Below are positions 26,432-34,599 of a stretch of 64,000 nucleotides of DNA, one piece after another. The notes below the pieces were generated by a model. It saw only the letters and a list, made by a program, of their open reading frames with translations. It searched no databases and had not been told where the DNA came from. The stretch spans positions 1-64,000 of the forward strand of contig NZ_JAIUFY010000007.1 of NCBI RefSeq assembly GCF_020165855.1, in the 5' to 3' direction. The DNA is from Celeribacter litoreus. Lineage in GTDB: Bacteria > Pseudomonadota > Alphaproteobacteria > Rhodobacterales > Rhodobacteraceae. The first letter of the stretch is position 1, and every line of letters starts with the position of its first letter. The position numbers were made by a program, and so were the translations under genes.

Positions 26432-27232
26432 ATGACGCAAAAGCACATCATGTATCACATCCCGATCTGCCCCTACTCGCAACGCCTCGAAATCCTCTTG
26501 GCGCTGCGCGGTCAGAGCGACGCGGTGGAATTCAGGGTCGTGGACATCACCAAACCGCGCGATCCCGAATTGCTCGCCAAGACACGCGGGACGACCGCCC
26601 TTCCCGTGCTGGAAACCCCGGACGGGCGCATCCTCAAAGAGAGCCTCGTGATCCTCCGCTATCTCGATGAGGTCTTGGACGGCCCCGCGCTGCGCCGGAC
26701 CGATCCGGTCGAACACGCGATTGAATCCATGCTCATCACCCGCGAAGGCCCGTTCACCATGGCGGGCTATCTCTATGTGATGAATCAGGACAAAGCCCGC
26801 CGCGACGAGCACCGCGACAAACTCCTGTCAATCTATCGCGACATCAACGACTTCCTCACCCATGAGAGTCCCGACGGCCCGTATCTGTTCGACGACTTCG
26901 GTCTCGCAGAAGCCGTCTTCACCCCGATGTTCAAACGCTTCTGGTTCCTCGACTATTACGAAGATTTCGACCTGCCCGACGGCAAAGACTACGACCGCGT
27001 TCGCGCGTGGCGCGAGGCCTGCATGGCCCACCCCGCCACCGATCAGGTCAGCAAGGAAGAAATCGTCAAACTCTACTACGACTACGCCCTCGGCGCGGGC
27101 AACGGCGCACTGGTAAAGGGACGGTCGGTGTCGAGCTTTGTCTTTGAACCCGACTGGAAAACCCGCCCGATGCCGCCGAAAGACAAATATGCAGGCAGCG
27201 CGACGGACGAGGAACTCGGCCTCATTGCGTGA
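26432..27232 (+). CDS. Glutathione S-transferase family protein
   Basis: A 266-residue protein with an N-terminal thioredoxin-like domain (MYHIPICPYSQRLEILLAL, residues 7-25) carrying a CPYS active site, then GTTALPVLETPDGRILKESLVILRYLDE (the cis-Pro and Ser-Glu glutathione site near 54-80), then a helical C-terminal domain. The Cys site suggests an omega-like or thiol-transferase class. It is followed by a strong terminator, so it is monocistronic. Confidence 0.87.
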   Translation: MTQKHIMYHIPICPYSQRLEILLALRGQSDAVEFRVVDITKPRDPELLAKTRGTTALPVLETPDGRILKESLVILRYLDEVLDGPALRRTDPVEHAIESMLITREGPFTMAGYLYVMNQDKARRDEHRDKLLSIYRDINDFLTHESPDGPYLFDDFGLAEAVFTPMFKRFWFLDYYEDFDLPDGKDYDRVRAWREACMAHPATDQVSKEEIVKLYYDYALGAGNGALVKGRSVSSFVFEPDWKTRPMPPKDKYAGSATDEELGLIA

Positions 27233-27260
27233 CGTTTCGAGACGCGCAGACGGCAGTTGA

Positions 27261-27284
27261 AGGGACGCTTTGGCGTCCCTTTTT
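27261..27284 (+). terminator. Rho-independent terminator of the GST gene
   Basis: AGGGACGC and GCGTCCCT form a perfect 8-bp stem with a 4-nt loop, followed by TTTTT. It lies 29 bp after the GST stop. Confidence 0.9.
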
Positions 27285-27329
27285 CACTTGAACCCACCAC
27301 ATGCCGCGCGCCCGGATTTGCCACACATC

Positions 27330-27358
27330 TTGACTGACTGACCGTCAGTCAGTATAAA
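27330..27358 (+). promoter_or_regulatory. Promoter with embedded TetR-type palindrome
   Basis: TTGACT and TATAAA are separated by exactly 17 bp, a near-ideal housekeeping promoter. The spacer and both hexamer edges are covered by a perfect palindrome at 27333-27353: arms ACTGACTGAC and GTCAGTCAGT around one central C. That is the form of a TetR-family operator. The TetR gene starts 13 bp downstream, so autorepression is strongly implied. Confidence 0.88.
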
Positions 27359-27371
27359 AGACAGAAGGAGC

Positions 27372-28004
27372 ATGGCTATGGGAAGAATCGTCAAAGATCC
27401 GAAAGTGCGGCGCGCAGAGATCGTCGAAACGGCGGAGCGGCTGTTTCGGGCGCACGGATATGCCAACTGCTCCGTCGACATGATCATCCGTGAAATCGGC
27501 GTCGCGAAGGGCACGTTCTACTACTACTTCAAATCCAAACCCGCGATTCTTCAGGCCATCGTGGACAAGACGCTGGACCAGATCGTCGCCATGGCGCGGG
27601 GCGTCGCAGACACCCCCACCCTCACAGCCCTCCAAAAGATGGAGGCCCTCCTCGGCAACAGTCACATGGGCGACGACGAGAGCCTTGAAGTCGCCGACAT
27701 GCTGCATCTGCCGGAGAACCGCGAGCTTCACGAACTGACGAACATCGAGACCATCCTCCGCCTGTCCCCCATCCTCGCGAAGGTGGTTGAGCAGGGAAAT
27801 AAGGAAGGTGTGTTCGACGTCGAACACCCGCTGGAAACCGTCCAGTTCCTCTTCACCGGCGCGCAGTTTCTCACCGACGGCGGCATGTTCCAGTTTTCCG
27901 AATCCGAAATCCGCGCGCGGCGTCTCGTCACGCAAACGATCATTGAAAAAGCCCTCGGCGCAGCAGCGGGCAGTTTTCACTTCATGAACCCGACGCCGAC
28001 CTAG
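27372..28004 (+). CDS. TetR/AcrR-family transcriptional regulator
   Basis: A 210-residue regulator. The helix-turn-helix is at CSVDMIIREIGVAKGTFYYYF (about 34-54), the TetR signature, followed by an all-helical ligand domain. AGGAG precedes the ATG. It sits directly behind a promoter fully covered by a TetR-type palindrome, so it probably represses itself and the CPBP protease gene 66 bp downstream. The inducer is unknown. Confidence 0.93.
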   Translation: MAMGRIVKDPKVRRAEIVETAERLFRAHGYANCSVDMIIREIGVAKGTFYYYFKSKPAILQAIVDKTLDQIVAMARGVADTPTLTALQKMEALLGNSHMGDDESLEVADMLHLPENRELHELTNIETILRLSPILAKVVEQGNKEGVFDVEHPLETVQFLFTGAQFLTDGGMFQFSESEIRARRLVTQTIIEKALGAAAGSFHFMNPTPT

Positions 28005-28070
28005 GCGTCCTCACCCCGCGTTCCGGCATAGCCCGAAACGCGATTAACCAACCATCCGGGGGATCATCCC

Positions 28071-28901
28071 ATGGACCTCACCACCTCAAACACCCGCACC
28101 CGTCGCGTTCCGTCTCTGGCCCTCATCGGCTTTTACGCGCTGACCTTTGGCATCACATGGGGCATCGTCGCCATGTATATTCTCGCACCGGACTGGGCGA
28201 CGGCGCGGTTTGGTGAGATCAGTGGCTCCCACCCGTTCTTCTTTATCGCGACGTGGGCGCCCTGCATCTCCGCCGTCACCCTCGTCCTGTTGTTCGGCGG
28301 AGTTTCGGGGCTCAAATCCTTCCTCTCCCGCCTGACGCTCTGGCGCGTGCCTCTTCCGTGGATGCTCCTCATCGCGCTCGGCCTCCCCGCCGTTTACATG
28401 ATCGGATCGCTGCTCAAGGGCGGACCGCTCCTCACACCGCTTCCGCCCAAAGGCCTCGGCGCGATGGTCAGCCTCACCTTCATGATGCTCTTTCTCGGCC
28501 CCATCGAGGAATTCGGCTGGCGCGGCGTCGCCCAACCAATCCTCCAGCGCCACGTCGCGCCGCTCTTTGCCGGCATGATCATCGGCACCGTCTGGGGCAT
28601 CTGGCATCTACCGGCGTTTTTCCTCGCCAACACCGTATTCGCGACGTGGAATTTCCTGCCGTTCCTGATCGGCAACATCACCCTCGCCGTCCTCGTGACC
28701 CCGCTCTTCAACGCCTCACGCGGCAGCCTCCTGTGGCCGATGCTCTTTCACTGGCAACTGATCCTCCCGATCTGGCCGGACGCGCAGCCCTATGACACAT
28801 GGCTCTACCTTGCCCTGACCGTCGTGGTCGTCTGGTTGAACCGCAACACCATGCTCCGCCGTGCGGGCGCGGTGACAGAGGTCATTCCCGCCGCGTCATA
28901 G
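28071..28901 (+). CDS. CPBP family intramembrane metalloprotease
   Basis: A 276-residue membrane protein with about eight hydrophobic helices. The CPBP (CAAX protease/bacteriocin-processing) motifs are visible: EEFGWRGVAQPIL near residue 144 and WGIWHLPAFF near 178, with the third polar motif FHWQL near 226. It may be an intramembrane endopeptidase. It follows the TetR gene in the same direction and is probably under its control. Its end overlaps the convergent GNAT gene by 6 bp. Confidence 0.85.
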   Translation: MDLTTSNTRTRRVPSLALIGFYALTFGITWGIVAMYILAPDWATARFGEISGSHPFFFIATWAPCISAVTLVLLFGGVSGLKSFLSRLTLWRVPLPWMLLIALGLPAVYMIGSLLKGGPLLTPLPPKGLGAMVSLTFMMLFLGPIEEFGWRGVAQPILQRHVAPLFAGMIIGTVWGIWHLPAFFLANTVFATWNFLPFLIGNITLAVLVTPLFNASRGSLLWPMLFHWQLILPIWPDAQPYDTWLYLALTVVVVWLNRNTMLRRAGAVTEVIPAAS

Positions 28902-29381
28902 CTCCATCGACATCTCGTGCCACGCCATCCCGCCGTGATCCGATTCCGATGGTTGTCGGTAAGTATACCCGAATTTCTGATAGAGCGGGACGTGGTGCTC
29001 TTTGCACATGAGGTGGATCGTGGCCTTGCCCATCTGCCTCATCCGCGCGACGAATTCGGTCATCAGCGCGGTCGAGAGCCCCTGCCCCTGACGTGCGGGA
29101 TCGACGACGACGGACATGATCACGACGTTCGGCGCGGCGGGGTCGTGGCCGATCAGCTCCTTGAACGCCTCATTCGACATCTCGACCTCATAGGCGCAGC
29201 CGCAGTTGATAAAGCCCGCGATGTCCCCATCGATCTCCAGAACGAGAAATCCGTCGGGATAGGTGGCAATCCGCGTCGCGATCTTTTCCAACGTCGCGGC
29301 CTCGTCGCCCTCATAAGCGGTGCTTTCAATCTCATAACAACGGCCCGCGTCCGACGGTCGGGCATTTCGAAAGATGTGCAT
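28896..29381 (-). CDS. GNAT family N-acetyltransferase
   Basis: About 161 residues from the ATG at 29381. The acetyl-CoA pyrophosphate loop is visible as DPARQGQGLSTALMTEFVARM near residue 95, after the beta-strand VVIMSVVVD. Upstream in-frame starts (29411, 29441) would add residues that read like leader and not like the fold. The acceptor substrate is unknown. It converges with the CPBP gene and stands alone. Confidence 0.82.
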   Translation of the reverse strand: MHIFRNARPSDAGRCYEIESTAYEGDEAATLEKIATRIATYPDGFLVLEIDGDIAGFINCGCAYEVEMSNEAFKELIGHDPAAPNVVIMSVVVDPARQGQGLSTALMTEFVARMRQMGKATIHLMCKEHHVPLYQKFGYTYRQPSESDHGGMAWHEMSMEL

Positions 29382-29516
29382 AGGGTCGTCCAAATCTCTT
29401 GAAGCGTTCCACATCATTGCCGCGTCTCCGAGGGGAGGCAAAGGGAATATCCTTGAAAAACGCGCCCCAACGTTGCGAAATGGGGATCACACCCACATCA
29501 GAAAGCAGCCCGTCTC

Positions 29517-30581
29517 ATGTCCGATCCCATTCCGTTCTTTGACGGCCACAATGACTTCCTGCTGAAGCTGATGAAATCCCCCGCCCCGCGCGCGGAGATT
29601 TGGCTCGGGGATGGAGCCATCGGGCATCTTGATCTCGCCCGCATGAAGGCGGCGGGGTTTGTTGGCGGGTTGTTTGCGATCTTTGTGCCTCCGCGCAGCA
29701 CCGGAAAGCCGCCGGATTTCAAAACCGCGATGGCGAACCCGCCCTATGCGATGCCGATGCCGCCGGCGCTCTCTCACGACGTGGCGCAGCCTGACGCGCT
29801 GACCATGGCGGGATTGCTGCACTGGATGGAGCGCGCCGCGCCCGAGAGTTTCCGTGTCTGCCGCAATGCATCCGACATCCGCGCGGCGATTGCCGACGAC
29901 GTGATTGCGGGCGTCATGCATATGGAGGGGGCGGAGGCGATTGGGCCTGATCTCGATAGTCTTTACCTCTTTTACGAGATGGGCTTGCGGTCCCTCGGCC
30001 CAGTGTGGAGCCGCGACACGATCTTTGGCTACGGCGTTCCGATGGCCTTTCCCGGCACGCCGGACATTGGCCCCGGCCTCACGGAAAAGGGCAAAGACCT
30101 CATCCGCCTCTGCGATGAAATTGGCATCCTCATCGACCTGTCGCACCTCAATGAGAAAGGATTCGACGATGTGACGGCGACCTCGACCGCACCGCTGGTC
30201 GCGACGCACTCCAACGTCCACGCCCTCTGCCCCAGCCCGCGCAACCTCACGGACCGGCAATTGCACATGATCCGCGAGCGCGGCGGGATGGTCGGATTTA
30301 ACTTCGCCACCTTCTATATCAATGAGGACGGGAAGGCCGCGAGTGACACCGGATGGGACGCGATGCTGCGCCATATCGACTATCTGATCGAGACGCTCGG
30401 CGAGGATCACGTTGGCCTCGGGTCTGACTTCGACGGCTGTGTGCTGCCCGATCTGATCGGCGATGTGACCGGCGTCCCGCGTTTGTTCGACGCGATGAAG
30501 GCCCACGGCTATGACGCGCCCCTCCTCACGAAACTCGCGCGGGAGAACTGGCTCTCTTGCATTGAACGGTGTGTGACTTGA
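29517..30581 (+). CDS. Membrane dipeptidase (peptidase family M19)
   Basis: A 354-residue renal-dipeptidase-like metallopeptidase. Metal-binding motifs are DGHNDFLL (HxD near residue 10), MHMEGAEA (bridging Glu near 130), VATHSNVHAL (near 225) and LGSDFDG (near 300). No signal peptide is evident, so it is probably cytoplasmic despite the family name. Its stop overlaps the start of a ChaC-like gene. M19 enzymes cleave dipeptides including Cys-Gly, the product of ChaC action on glutathione. Confidence 0.9.
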   Translation: MSDPIPFFDGHNDFLLKLMKSPAPRAEIWLGDGAIGHLDLARMKAAGFVGGLFAIFVPPRSTGKPPDFKTAMANPPYAMPMPPALSHDVAQPDALTMAGLLHWMERAAPESFRVCRNASDIRAAIADDVIAGVMHMEGAEAIGPDLDSLYLFYEMGLRSLGPVWSRDTIFGYGVPMAFPGTPDIGPGLTEKGKDLIRLCDEIGILIDLSHLNEKGFDDVTATSTAPLVATHSNVHALCPSPRNLTDRQLHMIRERGGMVGFNFATFYINEDGKAASDTGWDAMLRHIDYLIETLGEDHVGLGSDFDGCVLPDLIGDVTGVPRLFDAMKAHGYDAPLLTKLARENWLSCIERCVT

Positions 30582-31270
30582 CCACCCCGACCCTGCGCCT
30601 GACCCGTGCGCTGGTCGACCGCCTCCCCGCCCGAACGGACGAACGCGGACCCGCGCTCGTGCAGGAACCACCGGATGAGTTCTACGAAGACACCGCCGCC
30701 GATCTACTCGCGCGGCTCGCGTCGAAGGATGAGGTCTGGATTTTTGCCGCAGGCTCTCTGATCTGGAATCCGCGCATGGAGGTGGCCGACCGCCGCGCGG
30801 CACACCTCACAGGATGGCAGCGCGCCTTTTGCATCCTCGATCGCCGCTATCGTGGCTGCCCGAGCAATCCGGGCCTCATGATGTCCATTGATCGTGGCGG
30901 GAGCTGTTCCGGCGTCGCCCTACGGATGGACACTGGCGACGATCCACACGCCGCGCTCGTGAGCCTATTGAAACAGGAACCGCCCCTGCCGCCCGAACTC
31001 GTCGCCGCCGAAACAGACGCGGGCGTGGTGCAGGCCGTGCTCTTCAACATAGATGAGAGCTTTCCGCTCTACCAACCCGAGCCACCCGTCGACACCCTTG
31101 CCGACATTCTCGCCTCTGCTATCGGACATGTGGGCACGATGGCGGACTACCTGCTCAACACCGTCACAGAACTCGAACGCGCAGGCGTTCACGACGCGCA
31201 TCTCTGGCGGTTGCAAGAAATGGTCGCAGAACGGCTAGAGGCCCTGCCTGATCCGAGCGGGCAAACGTGA
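30569..31270 (+). CDS. Gamma-glutamylcyclotransferase (ChaC-like)
   Basis: About 233 residues. The ChaC motif FAAGSLIWNPRMEV (near 66-79), which corresponds to the YGSL substrate loop, is followed by LTGWQRAFCILDRRYRG and PSNPGLMMSIDRGGSCSGVA. The start is either the GTG at 30569 or the TTG at 30578; both overlap the dipeptidase stop, so translation is coupled. ChaC enzymes release 5-oxoproline from glutathione and leave Cys-Gly for the dipeptidase encoded just upstream. Confidence 0.87.
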   Translation: MCDLTTPTLRLTRALVDRLPARTDERGPALVQEPPDEFYEDTAADLLARLASKDEVWIFAAGSLIWNPRMEVADRRAAHLTGWQRAFCILDRRYRGCPSNPGLMMSIDRGGSCSGVALRMDTGDDPHAALVSLLKQEPPLPPELVAAETDAGVVQAVLFNIDESFPLYQPEPPVDTLADILASAIGHVGTMADYLLNTVTELERAGVHDAHLWRLQEMVAERLEALPDPSGQT

Positions 31271-31299
31271 TCAGACGCTGCTGACTTTTCTCTGATTTT

Positions 31300-31398
31300 C
31301 GAGGAGGGGGAGGAAGGAAACGGCAACCCCAGGGAGGAGGAGGAGGGGTTGCCGTCAAATCCATGAAGCTCAAGGGAGGAGGACGAGCTTCCCTTACT
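31300..31398 (-). ncRNA. Candidate CcsR/cuckoo-type small RNA with two anti-SD hairpins
   Basis: Read on the minus strand, a promoter TTGGCG-17 nt-GATAAG (31428-31433 and 31405-31410) precedes two strong hairpins. The first (31365-31391) has a 7-bp stem GAAGCTC/GAGCTTC with CCTCCTCCC in its loop. The second (31320-31355) has an 11-bp stem ACGGCAACCCC/GGGGTTGCCGT with TCCTCCTCCTCCCT in its loop, followed by TTTCCTTCC. Paired loops exposing CCUCCUCCC define the alphaproteobacterial CcsR/cuckoo small RNAs. The ends are estimates. Confidence 0.72.
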
Positions 31399-31430
31399 TT
31401 ATGCCTTATCTCTTCGCTGCGAACCATCGC

Positions 31431-31451
31431 CAATGCTGCAAAGCAGCATTG
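31431..31451. repeat. 9-bp palindrome upstream of the small RNA
   Basis: CAATGCTGC and GCAGCATTG flank AAA, a perfect hairpin that overlaps the putative -35 region of the small RNA promoter on its upstream side. It could be an operator or the end of a read-through transcript. Confidence 0.5.
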
Positions 31452-31559
31452 CGCTGTGTGCAAGTGTCCTTACGTAAACGACTACCTTGGGGGAACGGTC
31501 CGGCGCGGCGTCAAAGTGGTCTCTCGCACCTGCCAAAACGGGCGCCCTGACGTGCGGAC

Positions 31560-31643
31560 AAAAAAAAGACCGAGCTAAGCTCGGCCTTAAGTCCAACAGG
31601 GAGGTAAAAAGCGCCTCGAGTTTCCTCATGTCGCCCTCTACTG
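31560..31643 (-). ncRNA. Candidate small RNA with anti-SD segment and intrinsic terminator
   Basis: On the minus strand, TTGATA (31672-31677) and TAAATA (31649-31654) are 17 bp apart, a good housekeeping promoter. About 80 nt later a hairpin GGCCGAGC-TTA-GCTCGGTC ends in eight T residues (31560-31567). The transcript contains the anti-Shine-Dalgarno stretch ACCTCCCTG. An ATG inside it opens a frame that runs through the terminator, so a coding role is unlikely. It could also be the tail of the upstream CPBP transcript, which would then share this terminator. Confidence 0.65.
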
Positions 31644-31757
31644 CGCTCTATTTATGTGCGGTTTAAAAACTTATCAAGTAAAACAGTCCTGCAATTCGCA
31701 CATGGCCGTTATGCGTTACTGCACTGCAACAATGCAGGGCGTCTCACCTGCGTTGAA

Positions 31758-32420
31758 TCAGAACGGCCGGACGACATTGCCCGAATAAAAGAACATGCCC
31801 ATTCCGAAGGTAAACAACACATTCCCCGCGACGGAATGCAGAATCACCGCGAGCGGAAAAGACCGCCGCACCTCATAGGCCCACGCGAACACAATCCCGC
31901 CGCCAAAGGTCATGAGCGCCACCGCCCAGTTCCAATAGAGCAGATGCGCGAGGGAAAAGAGCGCAGCATTGAGCGTGAGCGCCACAGGTTTGTGCGGCAG
32001 GATGCTCTCGTAGCGGCGGAAGAACAGAGGGCGAAACACGACCTCTTGCGGCAGGGCCGACACGAGCGGGTAAAGCAGCATGATCGTCAGCCAAAGCGCA
32101 GGATTGCTGCGCAGCAATGCAAAGATCGCTGCGGGTTCCGTCACCGACAAAATCCCCCAAGACACGAGCGCCGTCGCACCCCCAACCCCGAGGATGAGCT
32201 TGACCGGAATCCTTCGACGGCCTTGAAGCAACTCCCGCCACTGAAACCCCGGCGTCAGGTGCAAGAGCACGATCCCGAGACAGGTGGAGAGCGCGAGCAC
32301 GGTGAACATCCGACCGGGCGGCAAGAGAACCGCGACGAGGATCGGAAGGATCACAAAGAACGACAGGAACTCGGCCCATAGCAGCCGGCGGTCGAATGCC
32401 ATCTCAACACGCTCCGTCAT
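31758..32420 (-). CDS. CPBP family intramembrane metalloprotease (variant motif)
   Basis: A 220-residue membrane protein with about six hydrophobic helices. The first CPBP motif reads LPQEVVFRPLFFRRYE (near 125), with QE in place of the usual EE, then FSLAHLLYWNW (His near 158) and AVILHSVAGN (near 195). The Gln-Glu variant is known within the superfamily, so activity is plausible but not certain. It overlaps the XdhC gene stop by 4 bp, hence co-translated with it, an odd functional pairing. Confidence 0.75.
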   Translation of the reverse strand: MTERVEMAFDRRLLWAEFLSFFVILPILVAVLLPPGRMFTVLALSTCLGIVLLHLTPGFQWRELLQGRRRIPVKLILGVGGATALVSWGILSVTEPAAIFALLRSNPALWLTIMLLYPLVSALPQEVVFRPLFFRRYESILPHKPVALTLNAALFSLAHLLYWNWAVALMTFGGGIVFAWAYEVRRSFPLAVILHSVAGNVLFTFGMGMFFYSGNVVRPF

Positions 32421-33349
32421 CTGGCCCGACCGTGATCGAGGACCTGCGCCAATACACCCACGGCCAGATCACGCGGCGATTTCGCGCGGCGGATATAGCC
32501 GAACGGTTGGACCATCCGCGCGATGTCGGCCTCGCTCAGCCCGTTGGCTTGCAACGCATAGCTGCGCAAGGTGCGCGCGCGTTCGCTGCCTTGGGCACCG
32601 ATGTAGAAGGCATCTGACCGGAGCGCATGGGACAGCAGAGCCGTCTCCCGATCATGATCATGGAAAAACACCGCGACCGCCGTGCGCCCGTCGGGCGTCT
32701 CCCCCTCCGGCCAGGCATTGCCAATGAGGAGATGTTCGTAGGGCCCGGATGCATCGCTGAGATAGGTCGTGACAGACAGGTCCGCCGCCTGCGCAAGACG
32801 GGCAAAGTGGCGCGGTTCTTCGCCGCTGCCAAAGATGAGCGCCCGCAATCTCGGTTTCACGGTCAGGATCAAACTGGCCCCGTCCGCCACCCCCGCGACC
32901 AGTCGGCCCTCTTCCGAGACGGACACCGTGACAGGGGTTCGCGCCTGCAAACGTGTCTGCATAGAGGACAGCACCTCCGGCTCCGGCGTCGGGATCAGCG
33001 TCACATCGAGACCGCCACCGCAGGGCAGTTTCAAATCCATAAACGGAGACCCCGCGCCGTAGCGGAGCGTCTTTCCCGCCCCGCTCTGCAGCGCCTCAAT
33101 CCCGTGGAGCGCCACATCTTCGTCGATGCAGCCAGAGGACAGATTGCCGAACCGCGCGCCTGTGTCAGCCACCGCCATCCCCGCGCCGACGGGCCGATAG
33201 GACGTGCCCTCAACCCCCGTGATCAGACAGAGACAGTCGGCCTCCCCCGCAAAGAGCGGCGACAGAGCCAGATCGCTTTCGCACACGGAGACGACACGCG
33301 GGCGCGCGTCGATGCCTTGGAGCAGCTCGTGGTCCTTGTGCATCTTCAT
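32417..33349 (-). CDS. XdhC/CoxI family molybdenum hydroxylase maturation protein, copy 1
   Basis: A 310-residue protein. The N-terminal XdhC domain has LITGVEGTSYRPVGAGMAV and GNLSSGCIDEDVALH (conserved Cys near 70), and the C-terminal Rossmann-like domain has ALIFGSGEEPRHFARLA and FYIGAQGSERAR. XdhC proteins load the sulfurated molybdenum cofactor into xanthine dehydrogenase-type enzymes. The target is probably the IorAB enzyme encoded 1.2 kb away. A close paralogue lies at 57.1 kb. It is followed by the CPBP gene with a 4-bp overlap. Confidence 0.87.
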   Translation of the reverse strand: MKMHKDHELLQGIDARPRVVSVCESDLALSPLFAGEADCLCLITGVEGTSYRPVGAGMAVADTGARFGNLSSGCIDEDVALHGIEALQSGAGKTLRYGAGSPFMDLKLPCGGGLDVTLIPTPEPEVLSSMQTRLQARTPVTVSVSEEGRLVAGVADGASLILTVKPRLRALIFGSGEEPRHFARLAQAADLSVTTYLSDASGPYEHLLIGNAWPEGETPDGRTAVAVFFHDHDRETALLSHALRSDAFYIGAQGSERARTLRSYALQANGLSEADIARMVQPFGYIRRAKSPRDLAVGVLAQVLDHGRAR

Positions 33350-33482
33350 CGTCTGGGTCTCCGTCGCTATTCAGGCTTCACCGCAGAGCGGTGCTCACAC
33401 TATTAGATGGGGCAAACTTTCGGGATGATTAGGCACGAATTGCAAAAAGCGTTTATGTGACCCACTCATGAATGCCCGAGGC

Positions 33483-34187
33483 TCAGGCGTCCGGCGCCTC
33501 GACGTCGTAGCACAGGTGCACCGCGCCCTTCTCCAGCGTATCAATGCTGCGGAACCGGATGTTCGCCTGATCGCGAAGCCCCTCCGGCCCCGCTTCAAAG
33601 AGCGTATGGCTCCCCGTCACGCCACTCACCGACGGCAAAATCACGAGACTGATCCGGTCCACCGCATGTGCGCGCATGAAGTGCCCGTTGATGATCCCGC
33701 CACCGGCGACAATGTAATGATCCCCGCCGAACACCTGTGCCAGACGGTCCAGCAGCCAGAGAGGATCGACATGGCGTTCCGGCGCGACAATGTAGGAAAT
33801 CCCGCGCTCCGCCAGTTCACACAGATGGCTGTTCGAAATGTTCGGCCCGAGCACCATCACGAGATGATCCCCGTCGAGCATCCCGCTCTTCCAATGCAGC
33901 TTGCCATCCGGATCAACCACCACGGCGAGGCTCTCGGTCGCGTCCTGCGCCATATAGCAACAGCGCGCCGCCTCATCGTCTTCTTGCGGTTCACGCGCGT
34001 CACCGTCGGCATAGGGCTCCATCGTCGTGCGCCCGACGATATAGCCACGCGCGCCGAGGTCGCGCAGGATGTCGAAATAGATGGTCTCGTAGTCAGAAAA
34101 CGGGGCGTCGGTGGAGGGGCTCCATTCGGCAACGTCCACGCGCCCGTCAAGCGGGCTGAGCATGTGGCAGGTCACTAAGGGTTTCAT
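33483..34187 (-). CDS. RibD C-terminal domain / dihydrofolate reductase-fold protein
   Basis: A 234-residue reductase of the RibD_C type. MKPLVTCHMLSPLDGRVD at the N-terminus, RGYIVGRTTMEPYA near 50 and IVAGGGIINGHFMRAHAVDRISLVILP near 165 are the substrate and NADPH-binding elements. It may reduce a pterin- or riboflavin-type substrate, but the family is broad. A GAGG site precedes the ATG. It is a single gene on the minus strand, divergent from iorAB. Confidence 0.84.
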   Translation of the reverse strand: MKPLVTCHMLSPLDGRVDVAEWSPSTDAPFSDYETIYFDILRDLGARGYIVGRTTMEPYADGDAREPQEDDEAARCCYMAQDATESLAVVVDPDGKLHWKSGMLDGDHLVMVLGPNISNSHLCELAERGISYIVAPERHVDPLWLLDRLAQVFGGDHYIVAGGGIINGHFMRAHAVDRISLVILPSVSGVTGSHTLFEAGPEGLRDQANIRFRSIDTLEKGAVHLCYDVEAPDA

Positions 34188-34599
34188 GTTTGCCTCGAAA
34201 ATTAGGTGGTGCGTTTCATCTCTCGCCGCGCGGTCCGGTGCGCCGACGAAAGCTAGGTCCTAAGTCCCGCACTGCCGGAAACTCAAACGGATTTCTCCAC
34301 AGGCCTCACCAAACGGCGCTCACGGGTTTGTGAAACGCTCCGCGCAAGTCTCGGTTTTTTCAGGAAAAGCGGCAAAAACTCCGGTCGATTAATCGATCTG
34401 GACCATAAGTGCTATACGCCCCAGCCCCCTAAATGTCGAAAGCCCCGCGCCCCATACTATCATGTGTAAGCAGTCACGCCGGCACAGATCGGCCCTGCAC
34501 ACACAACCCAGCACCCACAACGGGCGCACGGCGAATACAAAGAAACGCATAACGCACATCTCTCTGGCCTCGTCTTCAGACTTCTTCAAAGAGGATTCC
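34188..34599. promoter_or_regulatory. Intergenic region upstream of iorAB
   Basis: No gene is supported in these 412 bases. A 12-bp palindrome TCGATTAATCGA lies near 34384-34395, and TTAATC-17 nt-CTATAC with an upstream TG forms a plausible extended -10 promoter reading toward iorAB, so the palindrome would overlap the -35. The last 130 bases are a long leader ahead of the AGAGGA ribosome site. Confidence 0.4.

Noticed and set aside
31363-31578. 71-codon plus-strand frame in the small RNA region
   Set aside because: It lies across three hairpins and the terminator of the opposite strand and has no conserved features; the RNA reading explains the sequence better.
31399-31629. 76-codon minus-strand frame (MRKLEALFTSL start)
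   Set aside because: It would read straight through an intrinsic terminator with eight T residues; no known domain such as DUF1127 is seen.
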